A DNA stretch of 64,000 nt from Rhizorhabdus phycosphaerae (lineage in GTDB: Bacteria > Pseudomonadota > Alphaproteobacteria > Sphingomonadales > Sphingomonadaceae): positions 558,001 through 622,000 of the forward strand of contig NZ_CP049107.1 of NCBI RefSeq assembly GCF_011044255.1, given 5' to 3'. Both the position numbers and the translations under genes were made by a program. The notes beneath the pieces are model-generated. The model made no database searches. It was not told the origin of the DNA and saw only the letters and a list, made by a program, of their open reading frames with translations. Shown piece after piece: positions 1-8,451 of this stretch. Every line of letters starts with the position of its first letter. Positions within the stretch are counted from its first letter, which is position 1.

Positions 1-32
1 GCGCGTTCGCATATCGTAGGTTCCCCTTGACG

Positions 33-341
33 ATGCTCCCCATCAAAGCCGTCCGCATAATGGCGGATTGGGCCAGCGATGGTGTCTGGCACCTGCCCGG
101 AACGCCGCGGGAATCCCTCGACGGGTTCCGGATCAGCGATGAACTCCATGCCCGGCTCCGGCGGTAGGTCGACTGCTATTGCAAGCTCGACAGGGCAGAA
201 GGCTATAGCGGAGAGTGCCATCATCCGGATTGGGGCGCCTTCAACGCGGAGGGATATGCCATAGCACTGGTCGTGAAGGCCGAACTGCCCGATTGGCTGG
301 TCGTGTATGTGGATGAGACGTTGGTCGGTTTGCGGTCGTAA
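33..341 (+). pseudogene. Small gene interrupted by an in-frame TAG (about 102 codons)
   Basis: One reading frame begins at ATG 33 (residues MLPIKAVRIMADWASDG), is broken by TAG at 165-167, and continues in the same frame to TAA 339-341. The second half (AEGYSGECHHPDWGAFNAEG, then VVKAELPDWLVVYVDET) is protein-like and fits the first half. The whole resembles small hypothetical proteins of about 100 aa that start with an 'R-x-MADY' stretch. The frame is also open upstream to the window edge, so the true start may lie outside. I read it as a gene disabled by one nonsense mutation; a sequencing error or readthrough would look the same. Its role is unknown. Confidence 0.5.
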
Positions 342-476
342 GCCACGGCCGACATTGTCATTCCCGACCGGCTCCATTAGCCGCTCTGCATTGCCGTTCG
401 GCCCGCTAAGCCTTTGCATCGCTTGGCGGCCGGCACGCAAGGCTGCTACGCCAGCCTGACCAACAAGGGGGCCTGA

Positions 477-2045
477 ATGCCGAGTCTGACATGGTTGACG
501 CGCGACGAGGATCTGAAACGCGCGGCGGCGGTGCCCTATCGGTTGTTGGAGGCGGACCCGGCGATGTCGCATGGCGACCAAACTGCCGGAAACATGCTGA
601 TCCAGGGCGATAATCTGGATGCACTCAAGGCGCTGCTGCCCTATTATAAAGGCCGGGTGAAATGCATCTATATCGACCCGCCCTATAATACCCGCAGCGA
701 CTTCGACCATTATGACGACAATTTGGAGCACAGCCAGTGGCTAGCGATGATCTATCCCCGGCTTGAATTACTGCACGATTTGCTTGCGGAAGAGGGCAGT
801 ATCTGGGTGTCGATCGACGATAATGAAGGGCATTATCTCAAGGTCGTGATGGATGAGATATTCGGACGTCAGAACTTCATCATCGACATTGCTTGGCAGA
901 AGCGAGATGGGCCTCCGAATGATCGGACCATCGCGTCGATTCACGAGCATATCCTAGTGTGGGGGAAAAGCAGAAAACAAGGAGACAGCCGATCGCGAGC
1001 CGAGGAACTATTCAACCTGATGCCGCGCTCCGAGAAGGCTAACTCCCAGTATCGCGAATATCCCGACCCTGACGGCATCGACCCTCGAGGCCCATTTCGG
1101 AAAATCGACACAACCGCTAACGGCAAAGGCGGGCGTTCGGTTTCGAGCCTGATCTATCCGATCACCAACCCATTCACCAAAGAGGAGGTGTACCCTCGAG
1201 AGGGTACATGCTGGCGCCACAATCGAGAGGAGATGGCTCGCCTGCAGGCTGATAAGCGGTTGTTCTGGGGTGTGAAAGGTGATGCAAGAACGCCGATGCG
1301 CAAGCTGTTTCTGTCCGAAGCCAAAAGTGGGATGACCACATCGTCGGTCTGGACAGAATTGGCATTCAATCAGCACGCAAGCAGACAAATCGAGCTGATC
1401 TTTGGTTACAAGGCGTCGTTCGAGACACCAAAGCCAGAGGAATTGCTCCAGCGCATCATTCACGTCGCCAGCAACCCTGGCGACCTGGTGCTGGACAGCT
1501 TCCTTGGTTCCGGCACCACGGCAGCCGTCGCGCACAAGATGGGCCGGCGCTGGATCGGCGTCGAGATGGGCGATCACGCCGTCAGCCACTGCGCGCCGCG
1601 TCTGGTCAAAGTGATCGACGGCGAACAGGGCGGGATTTCCAAATCCGTCGAATGGCAGGGCGGCGGCGGCTTCGCCTTCTATCGGCTGGGTGAAGAGGTG
1701 TTCGATGAAGAGGGCCGCTTGCGCCCCGGCATCAAATTTGCCGCGCTGGCCGCGCATGTGTGGTTTTCGGAAACGGGCGTGCCCTATCACGGCGCGGCGG
1801 ACAGCCCCTATCTCGGCACCCACGGCGCGCGGGGCTTCGCCCTGCTGTATAACGGCATCCTTGGCGACAGGAGCGTGACCGGCGGCAATGTCCTGACCGG
1901 GGCCCTGTTGGCATCGATCCGCGCGATGGCGGGGCATGACGGGCCGCTCACCGTCTATGGCGAGGCCAGCCGCATCGGCGCGGTGCGGTTGAAGGCCGAA
2001 GGCGTGACCTTCAAGCAGACCCCCTATGACGTGAAGGCGCGCTGA
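477..2045 (+). CDS. mod: Type III restriction-modification system DNA methyltransferase (Mod)
   Basis: This 522-aa protein is an N6-adenine or N4-cytosine DNA methyltransferase. Motif IV, DPPY, is at residues 67-70 and lies ahead of the SAM-binding motif I (DSFLGSGTT, about 341-349). That order defines the beta class typical of type III Mod subunits. The segment between these motifs should hold the target-recognition domain, and about 150 further residues follow motif I. The res gene begins one base after the stop codon, so the two form an operon. Hand counts of lines in the central part (about 901-1020) give 53-55% GC against 72% near 1741-1800, suggesting that the specificity region was exchanged. 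Mod provides both protective methylation and sequence specificity to the complex. Confidence 0.93.
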   Translation: MPSLTWLTRDEDLKRAAAVPYRLLEADPAMSHGDQTAGNMLIQGDNLDALKALLPYYKGRVKCIYIDPPYNTRSDFDHYDDNLEHSQWLAMIYPRLELLHDLLAEEGSIWVSIDDNEGHYLKVVMDEIFGRQNFIIDIAWQKRDGPPNDRTIASIHEHILVWGKSRKQGDSRSRAEELFNLMPRSEKANSQYREYPDPDGIDPRGPFRKIDTTANGKGGRSVSSLIYPITNPFTKEEVYPREGTCWRHNREEMARLQADKRLFWGVKGDARTPMRKLFLSEAKSGMTTSSVWTELAFNQHASRQIELIFGYKASFETPKPEELLQRIIHVASNPGDLVLDSFLGSGTTAAVAHKMGRRWIGVEMGDHAVSHCAPRLVKVIDGEQGGISKSVEWQGGGGFAFYRLGEEVFDEEGRLRPGIKFAALAAHVWFSETGVPYHGAADSPYLGTHGARGFALLYNGILGDRSVTGGNVLTGALLASIRAMAGHDGPLTVYGEASRIGAVRLKAEGVTFKQTPYDVKAR

Positions 2046-2046
2046 T

Positions 2047-4659
2047 ATGGAACTGAAGCTCTATCAGGACCGGGCGCTGGACGCTCTGCGCCGGTTTCTC
2101 GCCACTGCGAAGGTCAAGGCACCGGCGCAAGCCTATGCCGAAACGGTGGCGGGAGCCGACCTCGGGAGCTACGGGCGCGGCGGCTACACGCCGGTCGACG
2201 GTCTGGAAGCCACGCCCTATTGCTGCCTCCGCCTGCCCACCGGCGGCGGCAAGACCTTGCTCGCGGCGCATGCGATCAAGGTAGCGGCGGACAGCTATAT
2301 GGACCGGCCGTTCGTCCCGGTTATCTGGCTGGTGCCATCGAGCGCCATTCAGGTGCAGACGCTGGATGCGCTGAAACAGCCGCGCCACCCCTATCGCATG
2401 GCGCTGGAGGAAGCCTTTGGCGGAGCCGTTGCCGTGTTCGACATTTCCGAGCGGCGGCAAATCCGGCCGAAGGATTTTCTGGAAAAGACCGTCATCATCG
2501 TCGCCACCTATCAGGCGTTCCGCGTCGAGGACAAAAGCGACCGCAACGTCTATGCCGACGACGAGAACCTGGAGGATCATTTCCGCGACGCCAGAATGGG
2601 CGAAGGGCTGGACGTGGTGGAAAAGGGCCCGCGCCGGGGCGAGATCGCGCTGTCCTTCGCCAATGTCCTGTATCGCCAGCGGCCTTTGATGATCCTGGAT
2701 GAAGCGCATAATTTCATGACCGGGCTGTCGGGCGGCACCAAGGCCCGGCTCAATCCCGCCGCGATCATCGAACTGACGGCGACGCCCAAGCCCAAATCGA
2801 ACGTCATCGCCGTCGCTACCGCCATGGAGTTGAAGGCGGAGGACATGATCAAGATGCCGGTCCATCTGTCACAGCATGGCAGTTGGCAACAGGCGATAGC
2901 CCATGCCGTACAGAACCGGGCGTGGCTGGCCGGCATTGCGGCCAAGGACCCTGCGGGCATCCGCCCCATCGCGCTCTATCAGGCGCAGCCCGCAGCCGAG
3001 GGTAATGAAGCCACTGTGGAGGCTGTGAAGGCGCATCTGATCGAGGTGGAGCGCATTCCCGAAGAGGCCGTCGTCATCGCCACGGGCGACCAGCGCGGAC
3101 TGGACGGCGTCAACCTGTTCGATCCGACCTGCAAGGTGGAACATGTCATCACGGTGCAGGCGCTGAAAGAGGGCTGGGATTGCTCCTATGCCTATGTGTT
3201 CTGTTCGCTCGCCAGCATCCGCGCAGCCGGCGCGGTGGAGCAGTTGCTGGGCCGGGTGCTGCGAATGCCCTTCGCCACCCGGCGAGCGTCGGAAGAGTTG
3301 AACCGGGCCTATGCCCATGTGTCCGAGAGGTCCTTCGCAGAGGCCGCCAGCGGATTGATGGACCGCCTGATCGAAATGGGCTTCGATGAACGTAGCGCCC
3401 GCGAGGCCATTCTCGACATGCCCGAGCAATTCTCGCTCGAAGGCGGAGACATTGGCCCGCTCTATCGGATTCCGGAACCGGTGAAGCTGACCGTGCAGGA
3501 ACGGCCCGATGTGAGCGGCTGGTCCGCCCAAGCGCGCGACGCCCTGCGCATGGCCGATGACGGCGCGGGCAAAGTCCTGGTGGTTATCGCGTCCGATGCC
3601 AGCGACGAGGTGAAGCGAGAGATCGCCAACGCCATGGAACCGATCGCACCGGGTACCGTCGAGGCAGTGGAGCGCAACATCCAGCAGACCGAAACGGCCA
3701 AGTCACCGGCAGCGCGCGGCGTCCCCTTCGCCGTGCCGCAATTGCACATCATGGTGCAGGACGAACTGGAGCTGGCCTATCCGGAATCCTTCGTCGATCT
3801 GGCAGGCTGGGATCTGCTCGCGCATGACGCCGACCTCCCGGGCTTCACGCTCACCGAACAGCCGGACAGTTACGAGTTCGATATCGAGGGCGACCGGCTC
3901 GTCTACAGCCACGTCGCGACCTCGCTGGAGCTTGCGCTGGACGGCGCAACGCATTGGGACGCGGCAGCCCTGGCGCGCTTTCTCGACAAGGAAACCCGCC
4001 AGTTGCACACCGGGCAGGAAAGTTACCTGGAATATTGCAGGCGCGTCGTCTTCAGGCTGGTTCAAGATCGCGGCATTCCCCTCGCCGCACTGGTACGGGG
4101 AAAATATGCTCTGAAACGCGCCGTGCTGGCGCGCGTCGCACAACTGCGCGCAGAGACAGGCCGACGCGGCGTCCAGTTGTTCCTCGACGGAACGGGACTG
4201 CCAGACAGCCCCGGCCCGGCGCTCCACCGCTTCGACCCGTACCGCTACGAGGCCAGAAATCCCTACCAGGGCAGTTTCCGCTTCCGGAAGCATTATTATG
4301 CAGCGATCGGCGACCTGAAGGCGAAGGGCGAGGAATTCGAGTGCGCACAGGCAATCGATCGGCTGGACGCGATCAAGCATTGGGTTCGCAATGTCGACCG
4401 GGCCCCAGGTGCCTACCGGCTACCCACATCGACCGACTTTTTCTACCCTGACTTCGTGGCCGAACTGAAAGACGGACGACAGCTTGTAATAGAATATAAG
4501 GGTCGCCTGGACGACGACTCCGCCGAGAAGAACAATATCGGCCTGAAGGCGGAAGAAACGAGCGGCGGAAAGCTGCTGTTCCTGATGGCGGTCAAACAGG
4601 ATGACGCCGGTCGTGGCGTCACCGAACAGATCCTGCACAAGCTCGGTTTGGGCGGCTGA
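2047..4659 (+). CDS. res: Type III restriction enzyme, helicase-nuclease subunit (Res)
   Basis: This 870-aa superfamily 2 helicase carries a C-terminal nuclease. Walker A (PTGGGKTL) is at about 64-71, the DEAH box (ILDEAHNF) at 218-221, motif III (TATP) at 244-247, and motif VI (QLLGRVLRMP) at about 400. The end carries a PD-(D/E)XK site: Asp in FFYPDF at about 802, then IEYK with Glu 816 and Lys 818. It would use ATP hydrolysis to move along or communicate over DNA from unmethylated Mod sites and then cut. At 870 aa it is somewhat shorter than EcoP1I/EcoP15I Res (about 970 aa), so it may belong to a divergent branch. All key residues looked for are present, so the system appears intact. Confidence 0.93.
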   Translation: MELKLYQDRALDALRRFLATAKVKAPAQAYAETVAGADLGSYGRGGYTPVDGLEATPYCCLRLPTGGGKTLLAAHAIKVAADSYMDRPFVPVIWLVPSSAIQVQTLDALKQPRHPYRMALEEAFGGAVAVFDISERRQIRPKDFLEKTVIIVATYQAFRVEDKSDRNVYADDENLEDHFRDARMGEGLDVVEKGPRRGEIALSFANVLYRQRPLMILDEAHNFMTGLSGGTKARLNPAAIIELTATPKPKSNVIAVATAMELKAEDMIKMPVHLSQHGSWQQAIAHAVQNRAWLAGIAAKDPAGIRPIALYQAQPAAEGNEATVEAVKAHLIEVERIPEEAVVIATGDQRGLDGVNLFDPTCKVEHVITVQALKEGWDCSYAYVFCSLASIRAAGAVEQLLGRVLRMPFATRRASEELNRAYAHVSERSFAEAASGLMDRLIEMGFDERSAREAILDMPEQFSLEGGDIGPLYRIPEPVKLTVQERPDVSGWSAQARDALRMADDGAGKVLVVIASDASDEVKREIANAMEPIAPGTVEAVERNIQQTETAKSPAARGVPFAVPQLHIMVQDELELAYPESFVDLAGWDLLAHDADLPGFTLTEQPDSYEFDIEGDRLVYSHVATSLELALDGATHWDAAALARFLDKETRQLHTGQESYLEYCRRVVFRLVQDRGIPLAALVRGKYALKRAVLARVAQLRAETGRRGVQLFLDGTGLPDSPGPALHRFDPYRYEARNPYQGSFRFRKHYYAAIGDLKAKGEEFECAQAIDRLDAIKHWVRNVDRAPGAYRLPTSTDFFYPDFVAELKDGRQLVIEYKGRLDDDSAEKNNIGLKAEETSGGKLLFLMAVKQDDAGRGVTEQILHKLGLGG

Positions 4660-4735
4660 GGCGGACCTTCCAATCTTGCCTTAGTGGCGTTTCGGTGGAT
4701 TATTCTGATCACCACCCTTGCTGACGGGATCACCC

Positions 4736-4945
4736 ATGTCCGTTCCGCCCAGAAATCCATCTATCAGCCAGGTCGAAGCCAATTCTGCTCCACAGAACGC
4801 AATCTGTCCCGACCCGCATCAAGAATCGCTCGCCCTGCTGAAGCTCCTCGCTCTGGGCCAGCAGGACATCGAAGCGGGCCGTACGAGGGCAGCGCATGAC
4901 ATCGTCGCGCGGCTTTCCGCGAAACGCGAGGCGGAGAACTCCTGA
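4736..4945 (+). CDS. Small protein resembling the C-terminal tail of Phd/YefM-type antitoxins
   Basis: This is a 69-aa ORF from ATG 4736; an in-frame TTG at 4718 would add six residues. The second half (LLKLLALGQQDIEAGRTRAA) resembles the helical tail of Phd/YefM-family antitoxins, which binds and neutralises the toxin. The N-terminal DNA-binding half of such antitoxins is not recognisable here. No RelE- or Doc-type toxin gene follows; the next recognisable toxin sequence is a stump on the other strand. It could be a remnant, an orphan neutralising peptide, or chance. The neighbouring restriction system makes a defence-island origin plausible. Confidence 0.5.
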   Translation: MSVPPRNPSISQVEANSAPQNAICPDPHQESLALLKLLALGQQDIEAGRTRAAHDIVARLSAKREAENS

Positions 4946-4997
4946 CGGACTTTGGCGGCTCGAAAGCCGCCGTAGCTAGTAGCCTTCGGACGAACCC

Positions 4998-5075
4998 TCA
5001 GGCCAACTGTTCCCACGGATTGAACAGCGGCACCCCAGTCGTAAGGAAATCGGCGATGTCTTCGGCTCTTTCAAG
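4998..5075 (-). pseudogene. Fragment of a VapC/PIN-domain toxin (last 25 residues)
   Basis: The minus-strand frame running from 5075 down to the stop at 4998-5000 reads LERAEDIADFLTTGVPLFNP followed by WEQLA. The pattern 'DF-x-x-TG-x-x-x-x-NPW' at the extreme C-terminus is characteristic of VapC-type PIN toxins. The frame closes at a stop directly upstream (5076-5078), and no start codon or PIN catalytic acids remain. It is therefore a truncated relic cut off beside the hairpin at 5079-5110. Confidence 0.5.
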
Positions 5076-5078
5076 TCA

Positions 5079-5110
5079 CTCCCCGGCAGGCGGGAATGCC
5101 CGCCGGGGAG
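5079..5110 (-). terminator. Hairpin downstream of the amidohydrolase gene
   Basis: CTCCCC and GGCGGG pair with CCCGCC and GGGGAG around the loop AATG, with a four-base bulge (GGCA) on one side. It lies eight bases beyond the stop of the leftward amidohydrolase gene. There is no clear U-run, so it is a probable rather than canonical intrinsic terminator. Confidence 0.45.
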
Positions 5111-5117
5111 CGCATCC

Positions 5118-6860
5118 TCATTCCGCCGCTTGCGCCAGTGCCTCGACCTCGGGGCCGATGAACTCGCCCGGGAAGTGGCCGGCGAAGGCGCCGCGGTCGA
5201 AGGTGGGGATGCCGTTCACCATCGTCAGGCGCATCGGTGCGGGCTGGCGGGTGTAGCGGTAGGTGGTGCCGCCCTCCCCGTCGGGCACATCCCACGCCTT
5301 TTCGTCGGGCCGGCGCTCGATCTCGGCGAGGTCGAACACGACGATGTCGGCTTTCTTGCCCACCTTCAGCGTGCCGCGATCGGCGAGGTTGAAGTGGCGG
5401 GCGATGCGGCCGCTCAGATATTCGATCCCCTGCTCGATCGTCAGCTGCTTGCGGTCGCGGACATAGCGGGTGAGGAACAGGACATTGTCGCCCACGCCGC
5501 AGAACATCTGCCCATGCGCGCCGGAATCGCACAGATTGCCCACCGCCTGCGGGTCGGTCAGCAGCTTGTCGAGGGCTTCCTCATTGTTGGGGAAGTCGGC
5601 GGTCTTGATGATCGAGTCGGTGCCGTTGTCGAGCAGCCAGTCGGCCAGCGCGTCCGACGGGTGGTCGATGCCGTTGGCGTCCATATAGTCGCGCAGCGTG
5701 CCGGTGATCGGGCCGACGCCGGTCGCGCTCTCCATGAAGAAGATGTCCTCGGCCCGGCCGATCGGCGAGATCGGGAAGGTCTGCGCCCAGGATTCGCGCG
5801 CCCGCGCCCGCCATTCGGGGCTTTCGAGCAGCGCCATCTTCGCTTCTTCGCCCTTGGCCTGGACGAGCTCGCTCCACACATAATTGTTCGACTGGGCGAA
5901 CAGCAGCGAGGAATTGAAGCTGACGATCGTGGTCGGCGAGATCACGTGGAAGCCCGGCCACACGTCATTGCCCTCGGCCTTGTTGCGCGCGTGAAGCGCC
6001 TCGGCCCCCTCGATCGCGAAGGACTGGAAGGCGAGCGTCGGCACGCTGCCGCCGATCTGCATGCGGATACCGTGCTTCTTGGCCAGCGCGCTCATCCGCT
6101 CCGAATTCTGCAGGCCGTCGAGGCGCATGAAGAAGTCGACGATGACCTGGACCAGCGCGCCCGGATGGCGGGCGATGACGGCGAACAGCGCGTCGAACTC
6201 GGCATCGTCGGCCTTGCGCGTCGGGATGGGTCGGTCGTTCTTGTCATGGTCGAGCAGGTTGCTCGACAGGCCAAGCGCGCCGGCGGACAGCGCGTCCTCC
6301 AGCAGGGCACACATCTGCTCGATCTCGGCCGGGGTCGCGGTCCGGTCCCAGGCTTCGAGGCCCATCACGGCCAGGCGGATCGCGATATGGCCGACGAAGG
6401 CACCGAAATTGACCGGCGTCTTCACATGCTTGACGACAGACGCCTTATATTCGCTCCACGTCTTCCAGTCCCAGGGCAGCATTTCGCGGAACGGCTTTTC
6501 GGGGATGTCCTCGAAGAAGGAGAAGATGTCGATCATCTCCTGCCGCACCGCCGGATCGTCATGCACCGGCGCCGCCGCGAATCCGCAATTGCCGTTGATC
6601 GAGGTGGTGACGCCATAGCCCGGCATCGGATCGAGCGTCGGCATCCACCACATCGGCGCGTCATAATGGTTGTGCGCCTCGATGAAGCCCGGTGTGACGT
6701 AGCAGCCGGTGGCGTCGATCACGCGCTCACGCTTCTCCGGGGCGAGATCGGGCGCGATCGCCACGATCTGCTGCCCGCGCACGCGCACATCGGCCTTGTA
6801 GGCGGGCGCTCCGGTGCCGTCGACGACGGTCCCGTTTTTGATCAGATACTTGTCTTGCAT
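5118..6860 (-). CDS. Amidohydrolase, N-acyl-D-amino-acid deacylase-like
   Basis: This 580-aa metal-dependent hydrolase belongs to the amidohydrolase superfamily. The N-terminal small beta domain (IKNGTVVDGTGAPAYKADV) leads into the metal-binding GFIEAHNHYD, with His 63 and His 65. NGNCGF, a signature of D-aminoacylase-like members, follows, and CDSGAHGQ plus KKADIVVFD close the barrel and small domain. Family members hydrolyse N-acyl-D-amino acids or related amides. At 580 aa it is longer than classic D-aminoacylase (about 480 aa), so the substrate is uncertain. It lies 158 bp downstream of an old yellow enzyme on the same strand, so the two may be co-transcribed in a catabolic unit. Confidence 0.85.
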   Translation of the reverse strand: MQDKYLIKNGTVVDGTGAPAYKADVRVRGQQIVAIAPDLAPEKRERVIDATGCYVTPGFIEAHNHYDAPMWWMPTLDPMPGYGVTTSINGNCGFAAAPVHDDPAVRQEMIDIFSFFEDIPEKPFREMLPWDWKTWSEYKASVVKHVKTPVNFGAFVGHIAIRLAVMGLEAWDRTATPAEIEQMCALLEDALSAGALGLSSNLLDHDKNDRPIPTRKADDAEFDALFAVIARHPGALVQVIVDFFMRLDGLQNSERMSALAKKHGIRMQIGGSVPTLAFQSFAIEGAEALHARNKAEGNDVWPGFHVISPTTIVSFNSSLLFAQSNNYVWSELVQAKGEEAKMALLESPEWRARARESWAQTFPISPIGRAEDIFFMESATGVGPITGTLRDYMDANGIDHPSDALADWLLDNGTDSIIKTADFPNNEEALDKLLTDPQAVGNLCDSGAHGQMFCGVGDNVLFLTRYVRDRKQLTIEQGIEYLSGRIARHFNLADRGTLKVGKKADIVVFDLAEIERRPDEKAWDVPDGEGGTTYRYTRQPAPMRLTMVNGIPTFDRGAFAGHFPGEFIGPEVEALAQAAE

Positions 6861-7018
6861 GGCTCTCTCTCCCGAATGCGGCGCGGACGGTTATCCTCAT
6901 GCCCTTCGCCCGCAGATGATAGGCGCGGCCAGCGCCGCCGGCATCCATGCCAACGGGATATAGCTCGCCTGATGATCCCATGACGGCGACCGAATGAGCC
7001 AGAACGGCCCAGCTTGCT

Positions 7019-8332
7019 TTAGCGCTCGCGCGCGGCCATCCAGGCGCCGGCGTCGCGTTCGACCTGGCGAAGCGCGGCGAAGACCGACATGTCGGGCGCG
7101 GTGCTGCCCTTTCGGCCGAGATGGTCGATCTGCCCGTAATACCAGAACTGCACGGCGAAACCGGCGATGCCGTCGACCAGCTTGATCGACCGCAGCCAAC
7201 CCAGCCAGCCCGGCAGCAGCGACAGCTGATCCTCATAGCGCGGGACGGCATCGGCCCCGGCGAGCAGCGCATGACAGGCGTCGGGCGCGCCGCAGAGCGG
7301 GCGGGCAAGCCCGATCAGGTCGGCGGCGCCCGTCGTCAGCGCATGGTCCATAGCCGCCCGGCTGCGGAAGCCGCCGGTCACCAGCAACGGCATCGCCTTG
7401 ATCTCGGCCTTCATCGCCTTGGCGAAGTCGACGAAATAGGCTTCGCGCGCTGCCGTCGACGGGGCGATACCGCGCGGCTCCTCACGCTCGCCGATGCCGT
7501 CGAGGTCCATCATCGCCGGCTGCTCATAGGAACCGCCCGATATCTCAAGCAGGTCGACACCCTCCTGCTCCAGCCAGCGCGCGACCGTCAGGCTCTCGTC
7601 GAAGGCGAAGCCGCCCCGCTGAAAATCGGCCGAGTTGAGCTTGACCGAGACCGCAAAGTCCGGCCCCACCGCCGCGCGTACCCGGCGTACGCTCTCCAGC
7701 AGGAAGCGCGCACGATTGTCGAGGCTGCCGCCCCAGCGATCGGTACGCAGATTGGCCAGCGGGCTCAGGAACTGCGAGATCAGATAGCCATGCGCCGCGT
7801 GCAGCTGCACCCCGGTAAAGCCGGTATCGCGGGCCACGCGGGCGGCGGTGGCGAAGCGGCCGATCAGATCCTCGATCTCCTCCTCGGTCAACGGAACCGG
7901 GGTCGCGAAACGCCCGCCCGGCACGCGCAGCGCCACCGCCGAGGGCGCCTTGGGCGCGGGGTTCACGCCCTTCTGTGTCTGGCGCCCGGCATGGCTCAGT
8001 TGCATCCACAGCCCGTTGCCGGTCTCGGTACCTGCCGCCGCCCAGGCTTCGTAGCGCGCCATCGTCTCGCGGTCGGGCACGCGATCGAGGATGACATTGC
8101 CCGGCCGTTCGAGATGATCGCGGTCGATCACGACATTGCCGGTCAGCAGCAGCCCCGCCCCGCCCCGCGACCAGACGCCATAGAGCCGGGCGAGATCGTC
8201 GGTCGGCACGCCCTGCGGAGTCGCCAGCCCTTCGGTCATCGCCGCCTTGACGAGCCGGTTGGGGATGACGGCCCCACAGGGCAGGCGCAGCGGCTCTGCG
8301 ATCGGCATCCTGACCGGCGTCATGTCGTTCAT
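7019..8332 (-). CDS. NADH:flavin oxidoreductase, old yellow enzyme family
   Basis: This 437-aa FMN-dependent TIM-barrel reductase belongs to the OYE-like family. It shows the N-terminal LRLPCGAVIPNRLVKAAMTE, the substrate-binding GVQLHAAHGYLISQFLSP and the RTDRWGGSLDNRARF segment. No C-terminal Fe-S/NAD domain follows, so it is the single-domain type rather than the 2,4-dienoyl-CoA reductase type. Likely activity is NAD(P)H-dependent reduction of an activated C=C bond; the native substrate is unknown. A second Met (residue 4) is an alternative start. Confidence 0.9.
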   Translation of the reverse strand: MNDMTPVRMPIAEPLRLPCGAVIPNRLVKAAMTEGLATPQGVPTDDLARLYGVWSRGGAGLLLTGNVVIDRDHLERPGNVILDRVPDRETMARYEAWAAAGTETGNGLWMQLSHAGRQTQKGVNPAPKAPSAVALRVPGGRFATPVPLTEEEIEDLIGRFATAARVARDTGFTGVQLHAAHGYLISQFLSPLANLRTDRWGGSLDNRARFLLESVRRVRAAVGPDFAVSVKLNSADFQRGGFAFDESLTVARWLEQEGVDLLEISGGSYEQPAMMDLDGIGEREEPRGIAPSTAAREAYFVDFAKAMKAEIKAMPLLVTGGFRSRAAMDHALTTGAADLIGLARPLCGAPDACHALLAGADAVPRYEDQLSLLPGWLGWLRSIKLVDGIAGFAVQFWYYGQIDHLGRKGSTAPDMSVFAALRQVERDAGAWMAARER

Positions 8333-8451
8333 CCCCTGTCCCCTCGGCGCGCCGTGACGGCTGTCCGCGCCACTGTTGCGATTTTCGGCGCCGGCTCAAC
8401 CGCAATTTCGGTAAGCTGGTTCCTTTTTTCGCCACGGGCTATGCAGAGGCG

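Noticed and set aside
5130-6983. 617-codon plus-strand frame opposite the amidohydrolase
   Set aside because: Antisense shadow. It shows no domain, and the amidohydrolase on the other strand has all its metal motifs.
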